64,000 nt of DNA from Plectosphaerella cucumerina (taxonomy: Eukaryota > Ascomycota > Sordariomycetes > Glomerellales > Plectosphaerellaceae), in NCBI GenBank assembly GCA_020746995.1, contig JAGPXD010000001.1, forward strand, positions 7,626,001 through 7,690,000. Direction: 5' to 3'. The position numbers and the translations under genes were made by a program. Below are positions 22,940 through 33,834 of this stretch, one piece after another (within the stretch, counting starts at the first letter, position 1; every line of letters starts with the position of its first letter). A model generated the notes under the pieces. That model was not told the DNA's origin and searched no databases. It saw only the letters and a list, made by a program, of their open reading frames with translations.

Positions 22940-23368
22940 TCACGAGTCGCCGCTGATCTGTGAACCACTGCCCGGCGTGACATCCTGCCGCTGTCGTCGA
23001 CGCTCCAGTCGCTCAGCATCGGCGGCCGTCATGACAATCGGCACCGGATAACTCTGCATCTGATGGCCAGTGATCAGGACTCGAACAGGACAAAAGCAGA
23101 CAACGGGGACACGCACGACTTCTTCCTCGTGGGGAATCTTCAGGTTCGGCGTAGAGCGAAACCAGTAGTACCGGCCTCGGCGATGCACCAATATGCAGAC
23201 GTCGGCACCGAAGATGCGGTGCATTCTAAGACCATTGATGGAAAATGTCCTCCACCTTTTCGTGAAGTTTTCGTTGGATCTGTCTCGCTTCTTCGGCGGG
23301 CCCATAACTCGAGTGGCGGTAGGTCTGGGTTGCTGTCCTTCGCAGGTAACTCCGTCTCGTCTCGGCAT
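22940..23368 (-). CDS. MADS-box-like small protein
   Basis: 142 aa from ATG 23368 (MPRRDG); ATG 23305 (MGPPKKRDRS) is the other good start. The segment KKRDRSNENFTKRWRTF, then RIFGADVCILVHRRGRYYWF, resembles a divergent MADS/SRF DNA-binding fold: a basic helix with an FxKR core followed by the strand bearing GADVxIxVxRxGRYY. Short, lineage-expanded proteins of this type occur in filamentous fungi. After it comes a Pro/basic tail (ERLERRRQRQDV). It points away from the MFS gene at 23680 and shares its upstream region; joint control is possible but not shown. Call rests on pattern recognition only. Confidence 0.5.
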   Translation of the reverse strand: MPRRDGVTCEGQQPRPTATRVMGPPKKRDRSNENFTKRWRTFSINGLRMHRIFGADVCILVHRRGRYYWFRSTPNLKIPHEEEVVRVPVVCFCPVRVLITGHQMQSYPVPIVMTAADAERLERRRQRQDVTPGSGSQISGDS

Positions 23369-23679
23369 CTTCTTTGAACAACAACGCCGCAAGCACGGCG
23401 ATGCCGCGCTTTTCCTTGCCCCCAAGTGCACAGGTGCATCACAGACGCATGCTGACCCGCTGGCTGACGCAGTGACAATGCCTCTAGCGTCAGGATGACG
23501 ATAGCACGGATGACATCCATCTTTGCACACGATCGCAGTTGCAGACCCGTGTCAGTACAGCTCCCTCCAACCTGACTAGAAGCTCTCTTTTTCCTTTCCT
23601 ACACTGACTCCTTGCCATCGCCTGAAGGTGCCCGACCACTTCCAACTGAACGCTCACATCCTATTAACGACATACCAAC

Positions 23680-25391
23680 ATGAACACCGACGCACTCCGA
23701 GAGAAGCTTCGACTGGCCCCGTCGACTATCGAACATGTTGCTACGATCAGTCGGCTTGCGAATGGCTCGCCCCGCACCGTCACCGGCCCACGATGGGTCC
23801 TGCTCATGTTCTCTGTCTTGTCTTCTACCTTTCTGTTTGCCCTTGACAACACCGTCGTTGCCGCCGCCCAGCCCCACATCGTCCTGCACTTCCAGGCAGT
23901 CGATAGAATGGCGTGGCTGTCGGTCGCATTCGCCGCCGCCGCCTTGTCGACGAATCTGATTTTCGGCCAGCTGTACGCCTGCATGCCGCCCAAGTGGCTA
24001 TACATCCTCAGCGTCGTCGTGTTCGAGGCGGGCAGCGCCCTCTGCGGCGCCGCCTGGGACATGACCAGCCTCATCGTCGGCCGTGCCGTATGTGGGGTCG
24101 GCGGCATCGGCATGTACGTCGGCGTGATGGCGCTCCTGGCAGCCATGACCACGGTCGAGGAGAGGCCGGCCTACATCGGGAGCATTGGAATGACGTGGGG
24201 CCTGGGGACCATCCTGGGCCCGGTCATGGGAGGAGCATTTACCGACTCATCCACGTGGAGGTCTGCGCCCCGCCCGGCGGCCCACTTGCGTTGCTGACGT
24301 TACTCTGCAGGTGGGCGTTCTACATCAACCTCCCCTTCGCCGCGGTGATCCTGCCGGCCGCCGTGTTCATCCTGCCCGCAGCGGACCCGAAGGCCGGGTG
24401 CTCGCCCCGAGCCCGCCTTGCCGAGACGGACATGATCGGCGGCTTTCTGGTGCTGGGGGCGACGAGCACACTCGTCATGGCCATCAACTTCGGCGGCCTG
24501 TTGTTCGACTGGAATTCGGCCGCCGAGATTGCCCTCTTCAGCGTTTCCGGCGCGCTTTACCTCTGCCTAGGCTGCCAGCAGGCCTTCAGTCTCGGCACCG
24601 CCCCGCAGCACCGGATCCTCTGCTGGGACGTGCTGACCGCCAAAGAGTCGAGGCGGACCGTCGGCCTGATGATCCTCGTCACGGGCGCCGGCGGATGCGG
24701 CATCTTCGTGCCGGTCTACTTCATCCCGCTGTTCTTCCAGTTCACCCGGGGCGACAGCGCCATGGACGCATCGCTCCGCCTGCTCCCTTTCATCGGCGTC
24801 ATGATAGCGACCGTCGTCTTCCAGGGCGTGCTGTTGTCCCGGTCCCGGACGATCCTGGGGCTGTACATGCCGTGGTATACCGTTGGCGGCTGCCTAACCA
24901 CGGTGGGAGGGGCGCTGATGTATCTCGTTGATGGCGGCACGCCAGATGCCTCCATCTACGGATTCTCGGTTGTTTTGGGCGCCGGCGTGGGCATGATCGG
25001 CCAGGCCGGTTTTGGCGTCGCGCAGGCCTGCGTCGACAAGACCCAGACAGCCAAGGCCGTGGCACTCGTTGCGCTCGGCCAGACGGGCGGCATCACGATG
25101 GCGCTTGCCGTCGCAAACACCGTCTTTGTCCACGAAGCCGCGAGGCGCTTGCGCGGCGTTCTAGGGAGCGCCCTTTCAGAGCAAGAGATACACGCTGCAG
25201 TCGGGGGCGTCGCTACGGAGGTGTTCGGCCGGCTGCCGGTCCGTGCGCAGCAGATGGTCCTGGAGGCCCTAGTGGAGTCAATGACGCTCCCGTACATAGT
25301 CATAATGGCCGCGGGTGGCGCGACGGCAGTGCTGAGTGTCGCAATGAGAAGGGAAAGGATCGCGACGTCTATTTTGGCTATCTCGCCTTGA
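23680..25391 (+). CDS. MFS drug:H+ antiporter, DHA2-like (14 TM)
   Basis: Exons 23680-24260 and 24311-25391; the 50-nt intron (GTCTGC...CTGCAG, branch TGCTGACG) joins TWR to WAFYINLPFAAV, a hallmark of the family. 553 aa. TM1 carries FLFALDNTVVAAAQPHIV, the motif C region reads GLGTILGPVMGGAF, and R-A-V-C-GVGGIGMYVGV follows. Length and WxFYINLP place it with 14-TM multidrug or toxin exporters of the plasma membrane (Tri12/AflT-like neighbourhood). Substrate unknown. A bZIP gene lies 1 kb downstream on the same strand and an oxidative gene cluster 19 kb away, so export of a small molecule is plausible. All TM regions appear intact. Confidence 0.87.
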
Positions 25392-26416
25392 TGATGAGGG
25401 ACCAGAAGACAGGAGAAGGATGGGCTCGAGGACAGGAGGTGCACTGGGAGGGGAGGACCATCGCATCAAGAAAATAGAACGTGCGCGGTCAGACTCCTCG
25501 TGGGGTCGTCGGGCGTCCGCACCAACCAGTAGGCGGAACAATTCGACACGCTACAAAACTGATACAGGACATGCCAATCGGCAGGCTCACGGGGGCTCTT
25601 GCCTGGGTGAACGTCCGACACGGAATCAGGGCGCTCGCGTGCCCTGTCGCCCTCTGCATTGGTGTTCGCTTCGCCCTTCCCTGCCGCTGCGCCACCCTTT
25701 TATCCAGTTCCCATTGCCTCGGCGCTGGGTACTCTGATTGGCCAAGAGAGACAACACGGTTTTTCCGTTCTGCCCGATGTGGACGTGTCAAAGCCCGAAC
25801 ACGCAACGGCGCCGTCCTGGGCTGCCAAAGCCAACTACCCCAATTCCGTGGCCACTGCGGTTACTTTCGACCTCATTTTCTCCTCTATCTGACAAATTCC
25901 ACCGCGCCCTCCTGGCGACGTGCACAGTCTGCCCGGACGCCCGTCCCTGCCTGCTGAACAGAACCAACAGCGTTCCCGGCGTTCCCGCTCCGCTCCCCGA
26001 CCTCAAAAAAGGCATAGACCAAGGGGTTAGCGTGTGACAAGATGCTTGGCAGAGCAAGTTCACAAGCCACTCGTCCAAGAAATACCAGCGACGCTCGCCG
26101 GGACAGTCGCAAAACCATTCTATAGAGTCCCCCTTCTACACCTCCACGACTTAGCACGAACCGTCCAGTCGGTAACAAATCGAATCCTCGTGGCCCCTTC
26201 AATGGCATCCCCGACTCGAGCCCCCATGCCACGGCCGTCACGTCTTCCCTGCTTCGGCCTCCGGGTTATGGAACAAGGCTCGTGTTGGAGGATTTGGCGG
26301 GCAAAGATGCGACCAACGCACCGGACGTCGTCCAATATATGTAGTTGTAGCTCTCCGGGTCGGGCCAGCTTCATGAACCAACGATCTCACCACCTACCCA
26401 GGAAACCACCACTACC
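25392..26416. other. Intergenic region between MFS and bZIP genes
   Basis: 1 kb with pyrimidine-rich tracts typical of fungal promoters; only short overlapping frames. Confidence 0.5.
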
Positions 26417-27122
26417 ATGCCGCCATCCGCCACGCCAATGGACCAGTTCTGCAAGGAGGACCGCGCCGCGCGCCGGAGGAGGCTCAACAAACAGGCGCAG
26501 AAGGCCTGTCGCGCAAGAAAAAGGGAGAGGAGGCGTCTGGAGGAAGGAGGACAGCCGCCAGGTCCGCAGGGTGATGCCATCTCCAGCTCACCGCACGTCC
26601 CGACCGAAGGCGGCGACAGCGCTATCGAAGGCAGCCCTTCGAGCCACTCCGACAGTCGCCTGGGCTGTGCTGACGACATTATGGCAATGCTGGCCGCAGG
26701 CGCGCTTCCGGACTTCTTTTCTGCTGATCCGATGCTGGAGCACCCTGACCCCATGGGACTCATCCTTGGTGAGTAGCCAACGAGCCACGAGACATGCCTC
26801 ACTGACGAGGCCGCCAGATGACTGGTGCCGCGATGCGCTGTCGCAAGATACGCAGCAGCACTTGCCGCCACTGCTCCCGGATTCTCGCACCCCAGACGTG
26901 GCGTCCGAGCAGAGGCATGTTGGCCACGGGGAGGACTCCACCAGCAGCGACCTGCCGGACCTCGGTCGGGTGGACAGCGCCAGCAGATGCTTCGATGCTG
27001 TCGACTTAGCCGACTACGACATCAGAATGGAGTTGGAGGCTCGCGTCCGGGACCTGAACGCGAAGGTCTGGGACCTCGCTGTGTTGATGGGCAGATGGGG
27101 GAATGGCCGCATGGTATCGTAG
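26417..27122 (+). CDS. Short bZIP-type transcription factor
   Basis: Exons 26417-26768 and 26818-27122 (intron GTGAGT...CGCCAG, branch CACTGACG) give 218 aa. Residues about 16-45 hold the basic region RRLNKQAQKACRARKRERRR, matching the N-x-x-A-Q-x-x-x-R-x-R-K signature of fungal bZIPs. The following leucine zipper is weak or absent near the basic region, which runs into Pro/Ser-rich acidic sequence; a second helical, leucine-spaced part sits at the C-terminus (MELEARVRDLNAKVWDLAVL). It may dimerise through this distant helix or act as a modulator. Probable nuclear regulator; pathway unknown, though placement beside an MFS exporter suits a local regulator. Confidence 0.65.
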
Positions 27123-27591
27123 CTGCTGGCGGTTGGCGCTAGTGCCAGCCAATGCAAAATGCTTGCGACGACGCGAAGCCCTCCAGCATAGTCCAAGAAG
27201 CGCCCTCGCCCTAACCGATGCTACGGTGGTAGTCACCCTGATTCATGCCTCGGGTCTCTGTCTTAATGGGGTTTCATTCCGCCCATCCCTCAAGGCCCAG
27301 CGCAAACTGTCGGCGAGGAGTCGCAGCCAAAGCGCGGCTTCACATCAGCGAGCGAAAGGAAACTGATACGCAAATGTATTCAACGCTCGATTGCGATCAG
27401 CCGACAGACGTCTCGTGCGGGGCTGGAGATGGGAGGGGATCAATGGTGCATCCCCTATGGCCACAAACCGTACGTACCCTGACCAATCGTCCAAGCAGGT
27501 CGGCGTCGACGGAGACACTGTCCAAGGCGCCCATTGCGTGTTGTCTCCCAGGTCGTGGCTTGCACCGCCGACTTCCAGCGCCGGGTTCTTG

Positions 27592-29250
27592 TCACTCCGT
27601 GTCCACCGCCAACAGGATTCTGCCCCCTGCCGGCGCATTCTCCTCGCTTAATATCGGATGCTCCCCCCACACCTTGTTGGCAGTTCTCCACAGCTCATCG
27701 TTCAATGCTCTGATGCCACTCGACTCCCACTGCTTGCTTTGCAGAGGACCGCCGCGTTGCCTGATGAACATGTTCAGCGCAGCCTTGCACTCATCCCGGT
27801 CGCGCCACGAGCCTCCCAGCCCCCATGTTATCAGCAGTCTGTGCTCTTTTCTCCCCAGATCGGGGATGAGTTCCAGCCGCTTCTGCCTCAGATTCCACCT
27901 CAACAGGCCAAAATAGACCGGTCTATCTTGAACAACTGCTCTACGAGAATCAGATTCGTGGCGTGAAGCGGCGATGCTGAGGCGGCCGACATACCGGAAC
28001 AGACACACCATGATTCCCCCTTCGGCGACCTCGGCGAGGCAGGTGGCGATGGCGTCTTTCGCGGACATCCACGTCGCGCCCTGGGAGATGCACATATTAG
28101 CCGCCCCGCGCGCGTACGCGCCAAGAGCCAGCCTCACCTTGCCCATGGCCTTCCCGCCCATGGAGCTCGAGTCGATGATCTCGGCTGTCTTGGAACAGAC
28201 GGCGACTCGGTGGTGTCGGTGATCGAACAGCTCGAACTGGTATCGGCCCGGATGTTGCCTACTCAGGAGGTACGCCACTTTGAGCGCGAAAGACGTGCAC
28301 CTGCCCGCGTCATCCGCCCAAAGAGAGACCAGCCTGCTCTCCGGCTCCCCGGCGATAACCTCTTTGGTCGCCCGCTTCAGAAATTCGGGGCTTCGAAAGA
28401 GGGCCGAGTAGTCGATGTCGAGGAGGCGGACCAGGTAAGAAACCATCTCCATAGAGCAATAGGGCTTTTCGTGGAACACCGCCTCCCAGGACTCGACGTA
28501 ATCGAGGATCTGCGTAATTCGCGGCAGGAGCCGGGCGGCCCAACGCTGATAGCCGGCCTTTGTGAGATGAACGTGGTCTTCGAGGTGAACCGACGGGTCA
28601 AACTCGGCCGGCGGTCCGAGAAAGTCGAAGGTGTGTTCTCCCGCGTCCGAGTTCAGACGCCTGATGAGCTTCAAATATTCGTCATTCGCAGCGTCGATGA
28701 CGTCACGTGGTACGTCTTTCCTGTAGAACAGGCCCGTGAGGAGCACTCGCCTGCCGCGGCTGGCCACTGCCGACAGCAGCAAACGCAAGCATTCGATATC
28801 GCCATCAGCTAGCCCTCGCCTTCGGTGTATGTTGTTTGATCCGGCATGTATGACCCACAAGGGCACGTCGTAATGTTCCAACGCCTCCAAGAGTCCCGGC
28901 ATGGGTCGCGATGCGTCTCCGTCGCCCACGAGGCGGTACATGATATGCTGAAGCTTGTCCCCTCCAACTCCGGCTTGGAAGACGCCGGACAGTCGTCGGA
29001 TTGAACACGACGCTTGGTCGCGGAAAGATTCGAGGGCGGCATTGCCGACCCACATCTCCGAAGGCCACGGCTGGAAGCTCTGTGACTCGCAAGTCGTCGC
29101 CATCCTCTCAATGATGGAATCGCCCAGCAGTACAACGAGTGACTTCGAGCGACGGGATCCCAGGAGTGGGAGATGGTCGTTGGTGGACGTGTCGTAGGAG
29201 CGCTGCTTGAACAGCGCGTGTTTGCGAAGGTCTTCGAGCCTTGGGACCAT
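27592..29250 (-). CDS. SGNH/GDSL hydrolase fused to a possible papain/transglutaminase-like thiol domain
   Basis: 552 aa, one exon, ATG 29250 (MVPRLEDLRK). Residues about 35-260 show the SGNH blocks: VVLLGDSIIERM (block I, nucleophile Ser), GVGGDKLQH (Gly block), VIHAGSNNIHRR (Asn block) and DHVHLTKAGYQRW (Asp-x-x-His block). Residues about 290-400 carry DDAGRCTSFALKVAYLL, then DHRHHRVAVCS and EIIDSSS, a Cys...His...Asp spacing like papain or transglutaminase-fold enzymes. The remaining 150 residues are unassigned. The first domain would hydrolyse esters or acyl groups; the second assignment is inference. No signal peptide seen. TACTG elements at 29289-29310 and 29335-29347 lie 40-100 bp before the start. 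Confidence 0.7.
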   Translation of the reverse strand: MVPRLEDLRKHALFKQRSYDTSTNDHLPLLGSRRSKSLVVLLGDSIIERMATTCESQSFQPWPSEMWVGNAALESFRDQASCSIRRLSGVFQAGVGGDKLQHIMYRLVGDGDASRPMPGLLEALEHYDVPLWVIHAGSNNIHRRRGLADGDIECLRLLLSAVASRGRRVLLTGLFYRKDVPRDVIDAANDEYLKLIRRLNSDAGEHTFDFLGPPAEFDPSVHLEDHVHLTKAGYQRWAARLLPRITQILDYVESWEAVFHEKPYCSMEMVSYLVRLLDIDYSALFRSPEFLKRATKEVIAGEPESRLVSLWADDAGRCTSFALKVAYLLSRQHPGRYQFELFDHRHHRVAVCSKTAEIIDSSSMGGKAMGKVRLALGAYARGAANMCISQGATWMSAKDAIATCLAEVAEGGIMVCLFRYVGRLSIAASRHESDSRRAVVQDRPVYFGLLRWNLRQKRLELIPDLGRKEHRLLITWGLGGSWRDRDECKAALNMFIRQRGGPLQSKQWESSGIRALNDELWRTANKVWGEHPILSEENAPAGGRILLAVDTE

Positions 29251-29288
29251 GTTCTGAGCCTTGGGGATTGATGTTTGACGAGGTGCAC

Positions 29289-29347
29289 TACTGTACAATA
29301 CAGTACTGTATCGCCCGGCATAGCCAGTCTTCGCGTACTGTACTGTA
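29289..29347. promoter_or_regulatory. Two TACTG-type palindromic elements before the SGNH gene
   Basis: 29289-29310 is an interrupted palindrome (ACTGTAC-AATACAGTACTGT core) and 29335-29347 reads GTACTGTACTGTA. Both are in the core-promoter range of the gene starting at 29250. Confidence 0.4.
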
Positions 29348-31247
29348 GCCTGGGTTCATGTGGAAGCCATGGTGCTGACACCTTGGCGGTGTCTCGTGCG
29401 TTCGTTTGCGAATGGCGGGATGACCGCCCATGGCAAACTTGATGACACCAACCCTCCAGGTCCCAGTACTGCATGCACAAGTTGCGCAGTCATGTGGAGT
29501 CTTCCTGTCGACGAGCACGCAGTCTGTTGTCCACGGCTCCAGTGTGCCCCATCTCGTTGTACAAAATCAGCACCTGAAGATCCGGGTCAGCACCTTTGCC
29601 TGCTGTATGTCCCGCAGTCACAAGAGGTAGCTCGAGATGGCCTTGTTCCTCTTGATGCGCGCTGTCACCGTGACATAGCCAACGGGGAGCATGGAGGTCG
29701 TAGAGTAGTCGTGTCACGGACTCGTCGTCCCCAAGCATCCCTCTACCTCGCTGCGACAAGACACTGGCTTCCCCCGGTCGTCTTATCCAAGAAGCCCTCT
29801 GCAGCCATCAGGGCCGCGCTCTCCGGCCTCTTGAAGATGTTTGCCGGTACCGCACCCTGCCATCGAATTTCAGTAGTCTTCTTGTTCTAGCCTTGACGAC
29901 GTTCAACGTCATCTGCGCACTACACGGCCGTCGGTCTGTCTTGATGGAGCGTTCCAAGGAAGAGGATGCATTGTACGCAGGCTGGGAAAGGCCTGAATGG
30001 CTCGGACCTGTGGTGCATATCCATACATTCTTCGCTACAAAGACAACGGCTGCGTCGCCGGGAGACTCGCCAGCGTGACCTTCAGGCCGCGCCCATTCTC
30101 CAGCTCGCGCTTGGCCTGTGGCGTGAGGTCCCGCCGTGCTGCAGGACGCGGTTCTTGTTTGTCCCAGGCACCCCTCTATCACGTCCGCGTTGTACCAGTG
30201 CGTATCCTCGATCAGGAAGGTCGGCCGCGAATACATCGCGCGGCCTCAGAGGCCGTTGTCGGCAAAGCGCATCGTTGTCGGCAGGCGCGTCGTTGTCGGC
30301 AGGCGCGTCGTTGTCGGCAGGCGCGTCGTTGTCGGCAGGCGCGTCGTTGACGGCAGGCACGTCGTTGTCGGCAGGCGCATCGATGTCGGCAGGCGCATCG
30401 TTGTCGGATGGGCGCTTCGTTCTCGGGACGGCCCCACGGTGCGCAACCTAGGCAGATGTGCGGACGTGACATGTTGCCTCATTGCACCAGAAAAACGTGG
30501 AAGTGGGTGGAGCGGGGGTGTTGAGCCGCACGCATGCCGCGTCGCCACGTGACCTCTTTCAACGTCAATCGATCTCCAGGTGCGCCCAAATCTCATACCT
30601 TGTGACCCAGGTCTGTCACCCGGGCTATGGATCGCCTTGCCATGGTTCTGAATGCAAGAAACCTATGGCTCTCTAGTGCGAACCACGGATCTCGTTCTCA
30701 GGTCACCAGGCGACCATCACTTGCGGTCGTGGTGTCTCGCTGCAGTCATCGGTGCGTGAGTGTGGATGTGCTGCTCATGCCAGCCTGCCACAGAACTGGG
30801 ATGCCATCTAGCCCTGCTGCCTAAAGTATCTCAACCTCAAGCTCTTTGTCTCGCCTCGTCTACAGTCATGAGCATAAGTGGTGTCCTCTCTCAAAAACTA
30901 TGCTCTTTCTTGGCTCATCAGCGGAACCTACGGGTACGTAGTGGATCGTGCTGACACAACCAATTTGCGTGCGATTGATGGTTTGGGTAAGTGCCTCTAT
31001 GTACAGGCCAATTCGTGCATTACTAAAGCAGAGCGGGGCAAGAAAGCCAGTGCGAGCTGAGTTAACAATACTCCGTCACGCCTAGTTAAGACTTCTTCTG
31101 ACTACGTCAACCAGCCCGACCGTTGCAGGCTCCTAAATATTTCCCCATTAATCACGTTCACCGTGACGATCGGCAAGAGTTAAATATCAAAAGAGCTTCA
31201 TAGTAGATCATATCCTCTATAGTCTGGCGGGGTTCGTAGATTGGACC
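29348..31247. other. 1.9 kb with no convincing gene
   Basis: Open frames up to 176 codons overlap on both strands (29360-29890 plus; 29808-30236 minus). None has a recognisable domain. It contains the 18-bp repeat array noted separately. The last 300 bases are AT-richer. Confidence 0.4.
30255..30410 (+). repeat. 18-bp tandem repeat, about 9 units
   Basis: Unit GTTGTCGGCAGGCGCGTC with minor variants at both ends (GCAAAGCGCATC; GATGTCGGCAGGCGCATC). Being a multiple of three it yields repetitive peptides in all frames (APADND on the minus strand; SLSAGA on the plus), which explains the open frames around it. Confidence 0.9.
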
Positions 31248-32321
31248 TCAGCTGGCTTCTTGGAGCGACTGTTTGCTGTTCCCGTACGCCGCTATCAAAT
31301 TTTGCAACGTTTTGTCGCCCCGAAGCGCTTCGTACTTCGCAATTTTGACGAGAGATGCGTGCTTCCGGTAATTATAGTACCAGCGTATCGCGTTAATGTC
31401 CAAGCTGCGCATCAGGAATCGTTTCCATATATCTTCCGTAGCGCTGTCGATACTCCTCAAAGGCAGAGTTTCACCAGCCGACACACCATCGTCGTCGGTA
31501 ACATTGATGTCGGCGCCGGCTTCAAGTAACATCGCCACGCATTGAGAGTTCAATGCCTCCGCAGCCCAGATCAAGGCGGTTCGGCCGTGATCACAACGAC
31601 AGTCGACATCCACCCCTAGCCTGATAAGAAGCTGCACGGTAGAAGGCTCTCCGTCAAGGACAGCATGAATGAGTGCGGGGCGCCCCTCTTCCCGGTAGTT
31701 GTGGGCAGATGATAGGCGCAATACTCGGCTCATAGAGGCTCCTTCTTGCGCAATCCGGGAGATGAAATCCCCTTGGAGCGCCGTTGCTCCCTCGAGATGC
31801 CGGTCGGGAACTAGCCCTCCATGGCCTTTGCCCCTGATTGTGGAAACGCTGAGTCGAATAAGGTCATCCGTTATCTCGGCTCCGTGGTCGATGAGAGCTC
31901 TTGCCGCCCAGAAGTTCTGGTTTTCAACGGCGAGCTCCGCGGGCGTCCTTCCCTGGGAGCAATATTGATCCACGAAAGCCCCGCGACGCACCAGGGCAGC
32001 GACCATCCTGGCAGCGGATGGTGCGTGACAGTACGCGGTGTAATGTAAGGCAGTTTTCTGCTCATCATCTTTGATTTCAACATCGTCGAACATACTTGAT
32101 GCGCGCTGGAATGCCACCGGAACGGTTTGCAAGATTGATAAGAGTCCAAGAAACGATGGTCGGTCCAGATTGGCATTCTCGCAGATGCCCTGGAAGACGT
32201 CTGCGAAGCTGCGCTCGATGCGGTCTTTCCATGCGTGATTTGTGACTGCTAAATTACTCAAGTCCCTTGGGGACAAGTAATTGACGATCTCCGCTTTGAG
32301 CTCCTCTGGCAATTGTTGCAT
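31248..32321 (-). CDS. F-box plus ankyrin-repeat protein
   Basis: 357 aa from ATG 32321. The frame is open 55 codons further upstream, but MQQLPEELKAEIVNYLSPRD opens directly with an F-box (LPEEL...YLSPRDLSNLAVTNHAW), so this start is preferred. Ankyrin repeats follow: QKTALHYTAYCHAPSAARM, GRTPAELAVENQNFWAARAL, RPALIHAVLDGEPSTVQLL, GRTALIWAAEALNSQCVAML. F-box proteins recruit targets to SCF ubiquitin ligases; here the ankyrins would be the target-binding part. The last 90 residues have no motif. No introns. Partner unknown. Confidence 0.75.
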   Translation of the reverse strand: MQQLPEELKAEIVNYLSPRDLSNLAVTNHAWKDRIERSFADVFQGICENANLDRPSFLGLLSILQTVPVAFQRASSMFDDVEIKDDEQKTALHYTAYCHAPSAARMVAALVRRGAFVDQYCSQGRTPAELAVENQNFWAARALIDHGAEITDDLIRLSVSTIRGKGHGGLVPDRHLEGATALQGDFISRIAQEGASMSRVLRLSSAHNYREEGRPALIHAVLDGEPSTVQLLIRLGVDVDCRCDHGRTALIWAAEALNSQCVAMLLEAGADINVTDDDGVSAGETLPLRSIDSATEDIWKRFLMRSLDINAIRWYYNYRKHASLVKIAKYEALRGDKTLQNLIAAYGNSKQSLQEAS

Positions 32322-32503
32322 TGTGATCCGCGCCTGCGTATGCACCGGTGTAAGAGAGTTTCGAGGAAGGGTGGTATGAAAACGACTTGAGTGGTGGAGT
32401 GATGCGTGCTGGTGTATTGTCTTCTCCGACCTCACCTTGAAGGCTTGAATGGGAAAAGTATACCTGTCCCCCCTCCAGGTTGACAACGGTTTACGTCATC
32501 CGT

Positions 32504-33834
32504 TCATCGGCAGAGCTTTATTCCGACAAGCGCCTTAAAGTATACTGTGTGTATACTGATTGTCAGACTGTGTTGAGCACCTCGATGATTTGAAAACTGA
32601 CGGAGGATGAGGACACTACTTATGCTCCCAACTGTATCTCTTCTCGAATAGAACCTCCATCTTGTACAAGCACAGCAAACACGGAGGCTCACATCTTCGG
32701 CTTGACCTCCCCCCCGGGCTAGCCGCATGTGGCTTGCCGTGAACGTGTCGTTCGCAATCGCCGCACTTGTGCTGGCATCCAGAGCAAGGGCGAAGGAGGC
32801 TATGATCCCGGCAAGGTAACCCTTCTTGTTGGTGTCGGCGCATCCAAGCACGCGAAGAGCCTCCCGTTGTGTTTCATACCCCGTACCACCACCCACGGTC
32901 CCGACGGGTAGCGATGGGGAGAACACGCTCATGGTCAGCGCCCCCGTGCTCTCATCTAGCTCGGATGTCAACTGACTCCATGATGCCTCGGCAGTGCTGG
33001 CGGGGTCCTGCCCAGTCGAAATGAAGATTGCCGCGAGAATGTTGGCTGTATTGATGTTCGAGCCGAACTGGCCGTTTCGGATGCCGCCCTCTTTCAGCGC
33101 TTTCTGCGTCATGTACAGACGTGCTGGGTACATCCAAAGACGTCCTCACAAGCGGATGACGATATGGTTCCCCAAGCAAGCACCTCGACGCCGCGGGGGG
33201 TGTGCACATGGCTCTAGGATGGCTTCTTGTCGGAAGCCATCTGGCCCTCAACGAAGAACCCTTGTATGGAGAATGTGTCGCCGTAATGCCGACGGAGCAT
33301 GTCGCATGCGTGCTGAGTAGCTTTGGTGACCATGTTCTGACCAGCAGCATCATCACAGGTGTAGGTGTACAGGACATGAACCTGCGATCCTATGACGGTA
33401 GGCCGCATATCCTGAAGCCGCACATGCCTGCTGGTAGATTCGGCCCAGGTGGAAATCTTCTCTCGGAGAGTTGGAATTTCTCGGGAGAAGACGACAGCGT
33501 GACCTGGATCTTTGAAAGTAAACACGGGAGCCCGTGACATGCCGTCTCCTAGAACCTCGAAGTGGACGCCGCCCGACGCGTTGAAGGCTTTGCAGCCGCG
33601 GGAGCAGCTGGCAATAATAGTAGGCTCGTACGTTGCTAGAGGTGCATAGATGCTGCTCGACCCTCGAGTGCTGTTGATTCGAAGAGGCCCAGCGATTCCG
33701 AGGGGCACTTTGCTGAAGCCGATGCAGTTTTCGATCCGAATGTTCTTCAAGTCTCCATGGTGGCCGCTGGTCTCTGGCATGTCGCCACTGACGGAGCTAA
33801 GACGGTTCATAATGGGTGATGTCGTGAACAACAA
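32504..33834 (-). pseudogene. HMG-CoA reductase catalytic-domain relic
   Basis: Reads as the soluble part of a class I HMG-CoA reductase: ENCIGFSKVPLGIAGPL, ATYEPTIIASCSRGCKAFNA (Glu region), VLGDGMSRAP, TCDDAAGQNM, the catalytic Lys in ASDKKPS, GGIRNGQFGSNIN, TGQDPAS, PSLPVGTVGGGT and the terminal His region SHMRLAR. Lesions: TAG at 33214-33216 right after DKKPS, where the family has Trp; a frameshift near 33121-33133 (an excess of 2 or deficit of 1 base between FGC-TQ and RLYMTQK); no membrane N-domain; the first ATG in frame (33810) starts inside the catalytic part. HMGR makes mevalonate for sterols and terpenoids; a second copy is sometimes a resistance or cluster gene in fungi. Downstream of SHMRLAR the frame runs on without family likeness. 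Confidence 0.82.

Noticed and set aside
23913..24931. Alternative long frames over the MFS gene (for example 24311-24931)
   Set aside because: Shadows of the MFS reading frame in GC-rich DNA; the spliced MFS frame explains the region fully.
29966..30552. Repetitive frames SLSAGA / VVVGRR / APADND
   Set aside because: They arise from an 18-bp tandem repeat and lack starts, introns or domains supporting a gene.
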